Source: CAYXDR01 sp046498185 (GTDB lineage Bacteria > Desulfobacterota > DSM-4660 > Desulfatiglandales > Desulfatiglandaceae). Taken from it: 11,248 nt of DNA. Made by a program: the position numbers and the translations under genes. The notes below the pieces were generated by a model. It saw only the letters and a list, made by a program, of their open reading frames with translations. It had not been told where the DNA came from and did not search any database. Below are positions 1 to 5,569 of this stretch, in pieces (position 1 is the stretch's first letter; each line of letters starts with the position of its first letter). Location of the stretch: positions 1-11,248 of the forward strand of contig JAWOBE010000149.1 of assembly GCA_046498185.1 (NCBI GenBank), written 5' to 3'.

Positions 1-307
1 TTTCGCGGGTCGCTCGATCGGTCTGCGCCGATGCAACGATCGGCACAAGAGCGGCGATGGCGTTCCCGACAGCCCTGCCGATTGCACCCGATGAACTGTC
101 CACGTGCGCCAGCGCGGGAGAAACTCTTTCCAAAAAAGAGACGGCCCCCTCCGCGGCAAGCACGTTATCCTTCCGCGCAACTTTCTTGATCTCGGAGACC
201 GCCTCCTTAATCCGCTTGATGGCGGGTTGAGACCTCCATCCGAAGGCATGCTTTCGGAAGCGCGCCTTGAATTGCCATTTATATTTTTTTGCGTTCCCGG
301 TCGTCAT
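1..307 (-). CDS. Conserved hypothetical protein, N-terminal part (runs off window)
   Basis: An open frame on the minus strand starts at ATG 307-305 and continues without a stop through base 1, giving 102 visible residues. An in-frame TAA lies three codons upstream, so this is the first usable ATG; an AAAAGGATG stretch about 12 bases upstream is a rather distant ribosome binding site. The protein is soluble and partly basic at the start (MTTGNAKKYKWQFKARFRKH), followed by segments such as FGWRSQPAIKRIKEA, NVLAAEGAVSFLERVSPA and VDSSSGAIGRAVGNAI that look conserved and helical. I recognise the pattern from memory as a widespread uncharacterised bacterial family (possibly DUF6880, unverified). 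No catalytic motif is visible. It lies downstream of the truncated hsdR-like start, in the same direction. Function unknown. Confidence 0.7.
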   Translation of the reverse strand, partial: MTTGNAKKYKWQFKARFRKHAFGWRSQPAIKRIKEAVSEIKKVARKDNVLAAEGAVSFLERVSPALAHVDSSSGAIGRAVGNAIAALVPIVASAQTDRATRE

Positions 308-448
308 CTCGTATTACATCCTTTTCCACATGGCCAAAGATTTGAGGATATCCGAAAAACAGTCATCCATCAACAATTTGAAAAATCAAAATTTTACCGC
401 CTTTTCGTGCGCCCTCCTACCCTGCGTGAATCATCCGTCTTGATTCAA
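308..448. other. Short intergenic stretch between hsdR-like remnant and the partial gene
   Basis: This AT-richer stretch separates the hsdR-like remnant from the conserved hypothetical gene. It should hold any promoter for the latter. I see no clear -35/-10 pair, terminator hairpin or protein remnant. In particular, I find nothing resembling the C-terminal end of HsdR here. Confidence 0.4.
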
Positions 449-526
449 TCAAATCGCTTTTCTGAATCTTTGATAACGCCAGTCAAGGACGGTACGTTCC
501 AGGGTGGGTTCGGTTAAGCAGGTCAT
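449..526 (-). pseudogene. hsdR: Type I restriction endonuclease HsdR, 5' remnant (25 codons)
   Basis: A 25-codon frame begins at ATG 526-524, overlapping the stop of the upstream four-helix-bundle gene as ATGA. A near-perfect Shine-Dalgarno sequence (AAGGAGG, about 5 bases upstream) precedes it. The translation opens MTCLTEPTLERTVLDW and then runs into RYQRFRKAI and a TGA. The opening matches what I know as the typical start of type I HsdR subunits (M-x-x-LTEPTLEQ-x-x-LDWL). Intact HsdR is about 1000 residues, so almost the whole gene is gone, including helicase and nuclease domains. The retained start signal and the overlap with a four-helix-bundle gene, a common accessory in type I restriction operons, support a deletion remnant. 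The short length means chance resemblance cannot be excluded. Confidence 0.5.
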
Positions 527-1185
527 CGTTTCCTCCTTGCCTGGACGCGTCTTTGATAGAGGCGTTCGGTGAATCCACCCTCTTTTTCAAAGATTTCGGC
601 CTGCGCCGCAAGCTGGCGGTCCAAAAGGCTGCACGCCACGGCAATTAGAACTAAAGCGGCGTTGGCGGCGATTTCCGGATAAGTGGACATGGTAGACTTT
701 GTGGACCCGGTGGACTGTCCACGATGTCCATGTTGTCCACTGTGTCCGTCGTGAATTTTCTTAACCCATTGCACCACCTCGCCTGCAGTAGCGCAACGCC
801 GCTTGATGAGTGCTGCTCGGCGAGGGTCTTCGCGCTCCCACTGCGGCAGTCCCCGCTGCCGCAGAAAATCCTCATAATCCAGACGCAACTCTTCAAGACT
901 GGCCCGAGCCACGTTGGTTAGTTTCAATTCGGTTTTTTTGGATGTTCCGGATGCTTTGCTGCCTTCCGCGATGTTTTGTACCCCCGAACGAGCCGCCTGC
1001 ACCATCTGGTCCTTTGTCCGGCTGAACCTGTCAACATAGCGGTCACAAAACCGAACCGTCACATCGTAGGCAATCTGCGCAATTTGAAAACTTTTCAAGT
1101 TGCGATAGCCACCATGCTTCGGAAGCAGCCCTTCAGGTGGGCTGCTTCCCGCTCTGCGGCGAGCCTGTCTATATTGTCCACTCAT
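523..1185 (-). CDS. Four helix bundle protein with C-terminal suffix domain
   Basis: A 220-residue protein in two parts. Residues about 28-145 carry a four-helix-bundle domain of the 23S rRNA intervening-sequence type (NLKSFQIAQIAYDVTVRFCDR at its start, SGVQNIAEGSKA at 67-79, then SLEELRLDYEDFLRQRGLPQW). Residues about 170-220 form the short 'suffix' region (PEIAANAALVLIAVACSLLDRQ, then GGFTERLYQRR), whose hydrophobic stretch may be a helix rather than a membrane span. A repetitive linker of eight three-residue units (146-169) joins them. Start ATG 1185 has GGGAG 8 bases upstream. Such suffix proteins are often found inside type I restriction operons, which fits the HsdR-like start overlapping its stop. 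The molecular function of the family is not known to me; a structural or RNA-binding role is only speculation. Confidence 0.8.
   Translation of the reverse strand: MSGQYRQARRRAGSSPPEGLLPKHGGYRNLKSFQIAQIAYDVTVRFCDRYVDRFSRTKDQMVQAARSGVQNIAEGSKASGTSKKTELKLTNVARASLEELRLDYEDFLRQRGLPQWEREDPRRAALIKRRCATAGEVVQWVKKIHDGHSGQHGHRGQSTGSTKSTMSTYPEIAANAALVLIAVACSLLDRQLAAQAEIFEKEGGFTERLYQRRVQARRKR
682..753 (-). repeat. 9-bp tandem repeat array, two inverted blocks of four units
   Basis: Inside the four-helix suffix gene, eight consecutive degenerate 9-base units can be read. On the coding strand the first four end in TGGA (for example CACAGTGGA, CATCGTGGA). The next four contain GTCCAC or GTCTAC (for example CAGTCCACC, GGGTCCACA). 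The blocks are therefore inverted relative to each other and meet at the 13-base palindrome GTGGACtGTCCAC (710-722). The unit is three codons, so copy-number change would keep the frame. It encodes a flexible Gly/His/Gln then Ser/Thr linker. Confidence 0.75.
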
Positions 1186-1337
1186 AAGCTACACTCCCGG
1201 AGAACCTGAATGCGCGTCCGGCCATCCACGTAACCAACGCAATCCGATATTATCCAGCATCCAACCGTTGACTTATTGAAGTCCGGATATTTCTTTAGCA
1301 CAGCCTGGGGGATTTCTTTAGGTGAGAAACGTATTCC
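1182..1337 (-). pseudogene. Possible remnant of a small gene, upstream of four-helix protein
   Basis: A minus-strand frame is open from just after a TAG (1340-1338) to a TGA at 1184-1182 that overlaps the next gene's ATG as ATGA. It reads IRFSPKEIPQAVLKKYPDFN followed by KSTVGCWIISDCV and then an apparently unrelated tail. There is no ATG; the only conventional start is a GTG at 1301-1299, without a convincing ribosome binding site. The conserved-looking part reminds me of a winged-helix-like family seen near restriction genes, but I cannot name it with certainty. The missing start, and the tail beginning abruptly after SDCV, suggest a fragment left by deletion. It may be chance coding potential. 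Confidence 0.3.
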
Positions 1338-1461
1338 CTATCTCCCTCTGGCGGTCTTTTTGGAAAAATCGCGTCAGTTGTAAAGAAATCTTTTACAACT
1401 GAATTTGAAATAAAACGCATATAGGTATTAACGTCTTTTCAGTACCTATTTATTGAGTATT
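1338..1461. other. Intergenic region with two inverted repeats
   Basis: This AT-rich stretch lies between the fic stop and the small remnant. It holds the strong hairpin at 1374-1402 and a weaker inverted repeat, ATAGGTA (1421-1427) with TACCTAT (1443-1449). A third TACCTATT copy overlaps the fic stop. I see no convincing promoter. Confidence 0.45.
1374..1402. promoter_or_regulatory. 11-bp perfect inverted repeat with 7-base loop
   Basis: TCAGTTGTAAA (1374-1384) pairs perfectly with TTTACAACTGA (1392-1402) around a GAAATCT loop. On the minus strand it lies downstream of fic and upstream of the four-helix gene. It is followed by ACGCGATTTTT rather than an immediate U-run, so it is not a classical intrinsic terminator. 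An operator, attenuator or RNA-end hairpin are the alternatives; the sequence alone does not decide. Confidence 0.45.
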
Positions 1462-2520
1462 TTACCTATTCCGCCATCTGGCATTGGGCCCACGCCCCAA
1501 GCACTCCAATTTACCCGCTTGTTTCCGCTCTCTCAGGATCTTTCGAATCAGGTCGATCCCGACATGTGGGCAACTTTCCTGAATGTCACGTATGGTAAAG
1601 TCATTTCTGAAATGTCCGATCGCATCCACTACCATTGACGTCTTGGTTCCTCTACCCCCGGTAAACAACCCAACTCGCCGTTCAAACTCTTTATAAGATC
1701 CAAGCAGCATGACCCCCAGGAAATATTCCCACCAGGGTAAAATGTGGTGCCGCCCCTCATGCCAACCCTGGGAGGAAGCGTAAAGACAGTCATAATATCC
1801 ATCCTTGGTTTGTTCTACCATCTTTTCCAAACTGATGTAGCGGCCGAGTTCATAGTCCGCCTTGTAAAGCAAAAGCAGCGTCAGAAGTCTGGCCATGCGG
1901 CCGTTCCCGTCAAGAAAAGGATGGATGCACAAAAAATCGAGAACATAGGCGGGAATGAGAAGCAGCGGTTCTATCTCTCCGGCTCTCCAGAGCGAATCAA
2001 AATTGCGGTGAAGCGTTTCCATGGCCTCCGGAGTCCGGTGCGCGGGAACCGGGTGAAAACGGACAACCTTGCTGCCATCGGGTCTGCTTTCGGTAATCTC
2101 GTTGTCCACAGGTTTCCACTTGCCCCCCTCAGAAGGAAGGAATTGGTATAGATCCCGATGGAATTGCAACACAACGCTGGTGGTGAAGGGGATATCCGTA
2201 TAATTTGCATGGATAGTATTCAGGACATCACGGTAACCGGCAATTTCCTGCTCGGAACGGTTCCGCGGAGTCGTTTTACCGGCAACCAGCTCTTTCATCC
2301 GATCCATGGGTGCGGTAATGCCTTCCAAGCGGTTGGAGGATTCCGTACTTTGGATGATTGCGGCCTGGCGGAGCGATTCCAATATCTGCGGTGATTGTTC
2401 CTTGTATAGATCCTGCTTGCCCTTGTATTCCGCAATACGACGAATAGTTTGCAGAATGTTCTGGGTAATCGGTTGGGCTTGAAGGTATTCAGGATTTAAG
2501 GATAAATATTGTTTAGTCAT
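1462..2520 (-). CDS. Fic family protein (protein adenylyltransferase)
   Basis: A 352-residue Fic protein, expected to transfer AMP (or a related group) from a nucleotide to a target protein hydroxyl. The catalytic loop HPFLDGNGR lies at 200-208 with the essential His200, and the anion-binding GNGR is intact. An N-terminal Fic_N region carries SNRLEG (62-67), matching the inhibitory (S/T)xxxE(G/N) helix, so the enzyme is probably self-inhibited with Glu66 blocking ATP. The C-terminal 60 residues look like a winged helix (TIRDIQESCPHVGIDLIRKIL). I prefer ATG 2520-2518 because it overlaps the upstream rhuM-like stop as ATGA and has GGAAA just upstream; ATG at 2529 is possible. Length and motifs look complete, so this gene is probably functional. 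RhuM and Fic are recurrent neighbours in type I restriction operons. Confidence 0.9.
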   Translation of the reverse strand: MTKQYLSLNPEYLQAQPITQNILQTIRRIAEYKGKQDLYKEQSPQILESLRQAAIIQSTESSNRLEGITAPMDRMKELVAGKTTPRNRSEQEIAGYRDVLNTIHANYTDIPFTTSVVLQFHRDLYQFLPSEGGKWKPVDNEITESRPDGSKVVRFHPVPAHRTPEAMETLHRNFDSLWRAGEIEPLLLIPAYVLDFLCIHPFLDGNGRMARLLTLLLLYKADYELGRYISLEKMVEQTKDGYYDCLYASSQGWHEGRHHILPWWEYFLGVMLLGSYKEFERRVGLFTGGRGTKTSMVVDAIGHFRNDFTIRDIQESCPHVGIDLIRKILRERKQAGKLECLGRGPNARWRNR

Positions 2521-2861
2521 CGTTTCCATTGCTTTTCAACCGGTAGATTTTCAATTTCGGCAAAGCGGGCCGTGTTGACCAAGGTCTTTACATCGGCCAT
2601 GAAGCTGCCCCTTTGGATTTGTTCAATCTGAACGTGTAAGAATTCTTTACAAGTTGCTTGTGGGTCCAGTTCACCCTCCTGGCAAACAGCCTTCAGATGA
2701 AGGGTGATGTTTTGCGGCGTGGTTTGATACAGCCCGGCCATGGCGGCCTGGGTCATCCAGACGGTCTCACCCTGTAAGCAAACTTCGAGGCGAGTCCGCC
2801 TATCCTCGGTCTGGTAGATGAGAATTTCTGATTGGGTTGGTTTTTGGAGATGATTGGCCAT
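2517..2861 (-). pseudogene. RhuM family protein, truncated and fused to an unrelated tail
   Basis: 114 residues. Positions about 12-78 match the start of RhuM-type (COG3943) proteins: ILIYQTEDRRTRLEVCLQGE, then TVWMTQAAMAGLYQTTPQNI and QEGELDPQATCKEFLHVQ. A full RhuM is roughly 300-340 residues and would continue into a YNLDxII-like segment. Here, after residue 78, it switches to IEQIQRGSFMADVKTLVN and ends EIENLPVEKQWKR, which I do not recognise. The start has AAGGATG about 6 bases upstream. The stop overlaps the preferred fic start (ATGA). It begins 28 bases after the BrxA-like gene ends. The family has no firm biochemical role; the early part resembles a helix-turn-helix-like domain. It may survive only as a translational lead-in to fic. 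Confidence 0.7.
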
Positions 2862-2889
2862 GGCACATCCTTTTCATTAGTCTCACCCA

Positions 2890-3948
2890 CTAAGAATACG
2901 AAGTTTCACGAAGCATCACAAGGTCTTCATCCAAACCATGCCGCAGGATATCCAGACGAGTCGAGAGCGATCCCACATGCTCGGCTGAGATATGGGCCAA
3001 TCGGAAGGGAAAGAGGCTCGGGCTGTCGAGAAGGTCTTTCATGGAAGCCGACCCGTTCATTCTTGCGCACAGATTCGCTTCCACCATCCAAGCAATGAGC
3101 CTGGGATTTTCAATCTGATACCCATTTCCTTGAGCGTAGACGCCTTTATCGCCCGTCTCTTTCAAAACGCCCCAGTCGATAAATGATCGAAGCACGCGCC
3201 GGGCGGCCCGTGATGCTGTTTCGCGTTCGCCATAATCCTCTTTGACCCTCCGCTGAACATGAGCTGCAGCGGCTGTTCCCTGAAGCCGCAACAGTCTGCC
3301 GGTGTGGGCGGCGACCGCACCCCAAAAGGGATAAGCCGCCAGTACCATACCCCAATGAACGGCAATTCGATCTTTAGGCGGAAGTCCCTGGAGTATCTCC
3401 AGTCCATCGTCCCGCAACTTTTCCAATTCACCAGGCACGGTGAGCCAGGTCTTTAACAGGATGGTGATGACCTTTTCCCTGTTCCCCCTAACGGACTTTC
3501 CACCGACAGAAACCCTGTCCTCCAACAGATCTTGGAGTGTATCGTTGATTGCGGCCTTGTCGTTCCCGGCCATTATCAAATTGGCTGTCTGTTCGAACCA
3601 TTCGAGTCTGATGCGTTGGCTGAAGCCGACCTGACGGCGCAGCACGGGATCGGGATAGATTCGAGCGCGCTCTCCGCGCAGATCGGCCACGGCTCCTTCG
3701 GTGGGTCGGCCACAACCTGATGCCTCGATATTGCCGTGATCCGAAGACATATAGACACGAAATCCATTCTCCATAAGTAAATCAAACAGCTGAATCAAGA
3801 ACGGCCCTGCGGCCCACTGGCCAACCTGGTTGTGCATACCAGCAGCCCCAAGCTCCATGCCATGCATGATCTTGTCCACTTTGTCAACAACCAGGCCCAC
3901 CACCCGCGTCTTGGGCCGAGCAACAATCTCTTCAGCGATATTCGACAT
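2890..3948 (-). CDS. Chimera: four-helix fragment, PglZ fragment, then BrxA-like protein
   Basis: One 352-residue frame made of three pieces. Residues 1-7 (MSNIAEE) belong to the four-helix-bundle remnant that continues upstream. Residues about 13-106 are the C-terminal half of a PglZ phosphatase core (VVGLVVDKVDKIMHGMELG, SSDHGN at 68-73, then EGAVADLRGERARIY). PglZ lacks its N-terminal metal ligands and its usual end here, so phosphatase activity is not expected. From Gly107 (about base 3630) starts a different, helical protein of about 245 residues (GFSQRIRLEWFEQTANLI, RGNREKVITILLK, AARRVLRSFIDWGVLKE). It occupies the brxA position after pglZ, and I call it BrxA-like by position and a general resemblance to DUF1819, not by a firm motif. 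ATG 3948 has no ribosome binding site, so expression is doubtful. Confidence 0.65.
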   Translation of the reverse strand: MSNIAEEIVARPKTRVVGLVVDKVDKIMHGMELGAAGMHNQVGQWAAGPFLIQLFDLLMENGFRVYMSSDHGNIEASGCGRPTEGAVADLRGERARIYPDPVLRRQVGFSQRIRLEWFEQTANLIMAGNDKAAINDTLQDLLEDRVSVGGKSVRGNREKVITILLKTWLTVPGELEKLRDDGLEILQGLPPKDRIAVHWGMVLAAYPFWGAVAAHTGRLLRLQGTAAAAHVQRRVKEDYGERETASRAARRVLRSFIDWGVLKETGDKGVYAQGNGYQIENPRLIAWMVEANLCARMNGSASMKDLLDSPSLFPFRLAHISAEHVGSLSTRLDILRHGLDEDLVMLRETSYS

Positions 3949-4098
3949 GATGGAGACGGAAGCCAGGCTTATTTGATCTCGGAGTCCAAAGTCCCCAGCA
4001 AACTGGCCTTGTCATGTCACTTTACAGATGGCCCGCGTGAGCTCCCGTGCTTTTTGCCAAGCAATCAAGTCTTCAAACCGCTGAATCTTTCAACTCAT
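3937..4098 (-). pseudogene. Four-helix-bundle (23S rRNA IVP-type) pseudogene
   Basis: Reading minus from ATG 4098-4096 gives M-S-stop-K-IQRFEDLIAWQKARELTRA, then ICKVT-stop-QGQFAGDFGL, RDQISLASVSIMSNIAE. This is the first half of a typical IVP-type four-helix-bundle protein with two in-frame TGA codons (third codon, and the one before QGQFAGDF). The frame then continues without a shift into the PglZ fragment at 3948 and below. The second half of the family (after NIAEGFER) is missing. The gene was evidently broken by point mutation as well as by the fusion. It closely resembles the four-helix start at 7946, on the other side of the RecQ/DprA pair. Confidence 0.8.
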
Positions 4099-4267
4099 CA
4101 CTCAAACCTTGCCTTCACTCAGTCCTCATTACTGATCAGTCCTGAATATCGTCTGGGTTTCGATAACCTGACAATCGCTGTTATAAGAGGTGCTGTATTG
4201 CCAGGGGTGTGTCATCTCTGAATAAGGCCTCACTACAGATGCGGTTTTGTTTGGATCAGTGAACTGA
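4099..4267. other. Intergenic region after dprA, with a possible 28-codon remnant
   Basis: No confident gene. A minus-strand 28-codon frame (4215-4129) reads MTHPWQYSTSYN, then SDCQVIETQTIF, and ends RTDQ. It weakly recalls a segment I associate with SNF2-type helicases of defence islands, which would fit the BREX helicase slot, but this is memory only. A perfect palindrome ACTGATCAGT lies at 4131-4140. A short ATCAG/CTGAT hairpin just after the dprA stop is too weak to call a terminator. Confidence 0.25.
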
Positions 4268-5569
4268 TTAGTCAAAATCGCTTCTGCGTTCCGAATATTT
4301 CTTTTTATATCGCACAGGGCGTGACAGCTTCACTACCTTGTTTTCATTCACAGCCTTCTTCAGCCAGGCATTGATCTGAGTTTTATTCACATCCAAGGTT
4401 TGGGCAAGAGCCTCGACGGTAGTTGGGCTATCCAGTTTATTCAAAATGACAGGCAAAACGGCCTGATATATCGATGCCGGGCATTCCTGTATTTTGCTTT
4501 CACACTCAACTGCATATGCATCTTCTTGGATAGGCTCATTCACCGCTTGTTGCTCTTTAATGGATGGGGCTTCTCGAGTTGCCCGAAAATCAAAGAGAGT
4601 TGGATTCTTTTTATTTCGCTTTTCCAAGGTTTTGGCTGCCAAGTCGAATAGCTGTTGCCTGAAGCCGATCCGGTCGATGGACTCTGGCCATGGGATTGCA
4701 CCCAGATTCAGTAATTTATTGTTTCCCAGTGGCGTATTCTTTCCAACTCGGACAAAAACAGGTCGTGAAATTTCCCGTTTAAGTTCCTCTTCAGCACCGG
4801 CCCATGTGCCGCCTTTCTTGTACTCTGCACTAACGACCAGCCCATAGTCGGCCATGGCATAAATAAGCTTGTTTCTCCCCATAGCGGTCCCCACCGTAAA
4901 ACGTGCATTGGGATGGTATGGCGAAAGCAACAAGAGACGCCCATCGGCAATTGCCTGACGAGCACTGCGTTCTACGCTTTTCTTCAAAAGGTTTTCGGCT
5001 AGAATGCCTATGGTAACGCCACAGGCTTCAAGTGCTGCGTTCATGGAAATTTGATCAACACCCCGAGCACCTCCTGAAACAACCGGAAGGTGATTATAAG
5101 CGCAGAGTTCAGCGACTTGACGGGTGAAGGTTTCACCTGCCTGATCCACATTACGAGAGCCCACGATACCAAGTCCGCCGCCGCTCAGTAGGGATCGATT
5201 CCCCACGCCGAACAATAACGGAGGGGCCTTGTCTTTGAGATGTTTTTTGTAACGGGCTGGATAGTCGGCATCACTTCGGCTGATAATCCAGATGCCATTG
5301 CGCTGCCATTCTTCTATAGCAAATCCGAGCTGGACGCCTCTACCGAGAAGTGACTCAAAACGTTTTTTGTCAATGCCCGACCCTATGGAGGCTTCGGTAA
5401 TATTTTCTTTTTTCAGCAGGTCACCGGGGCGCATTTTCATCTCGATAAGCCAGCGCACAAGCGATGAATATTCTGCCAATGACAGCGGCTTCTCGGAACG
5501 GTCTTTCCCGAAAACACCGCAGAGTAGGATTATCGCTTTTGTATCTTCTGTTAAGAAGTCGTTCATCAT
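4268..5569 (-). CDS. DprA-like Rossmann-fold protein, partner of RecQ-PRTase
   Basis: 433 residues from ATG 5569. The frame is open to 5665, but the preferred ATG overlaps the last base of the upstream TGA (TGATG) and has AAGGATGG about 4 bases upstream, so translation is coupled. The central DprA/Smf Rossmann fold shows GIVGSRN (134-140), SGGARGVDQISMNAAL (165-180), GRNKLIYAMADYGLVVS (231-247) and GGTWAGA (253-259), the usual nucleotide/ssDNA pocket. Residues 1-110 form a helical N-terminal region with a SRSDADYPARY motif, as in other DprA proteins. A winged helix lies at about 383-424. Classical DprA loads RecA on incoming DNA in transformation, but the pairing with a RecQ-PRTase instead suggests a nucleic-acid or nucleotide-sensing defence role. 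I recall DprA plus PRTase pairs being proposed as defence systems in genome surveys. Confidence 0.88.
   Translation of the reverse strand: MMNDFLTEDTKAIILLCGVFGKDRSEKPLSLAEYSSLVRWLIEMKMRPGDLLKKENITEASIGSGIDKKRFESLLGRGVQLGFAIEEWQRNGIWIISRSDADYPARYKKHLKDKAPPLLFGVGNRSLLSGGGLGIVGSRNVDQAGETFTRQVAELCAYNHLPVVSGGARGVDQISMNAALEACGVTIGILAENLLKKSVERSARQAIADGRLLLLSPYHPNARFTVGTAMGRNKLIYAMADYGLVVSAEYKKGGTWAGAEEELKREISRPVFVRVGKNTPLGNNKLLNLGAIPWPESIDRIGFRQQLFDLAAKTLEKRNKKNPTLFDFRATREAPSIKEQQAVNEPIQEDAYAVECESKIQECPASIYQAVLPVILNKLDSPTTVEALAQTLDVNKTQINAWLKKAVNENKVVKLSRPVRYKKKYSERRSDFD

Noticed and set aside
104..517. 137-codon plus-strand frame
   Set aside because: It is antisense to the partial conserved gene (1-307) and the HsdR-like remnant. 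Its composition is unnatural and it lacks a ribosome binding site.
682..753. CRISPR-like array
   Set aside because: The units are only 9 bases, degenerate, without spacers and in frame inside a protein-coding gene.
1374..1402. Rho-independent terminator for fic
   Set aside because: The stem is AT-rich and the following T-run is displaced by several bases on the minus strand and absent on the plus strand.
3937..4098. Recoding of TGA (for example as glycine) to explain the two TGA codons in the four-helix remnant
   Set aside because: TGA ends several intact genes here in ATGA or TGATG overlaps, so the code uses TGA as stop; a pseudogene is the simpler explanation.
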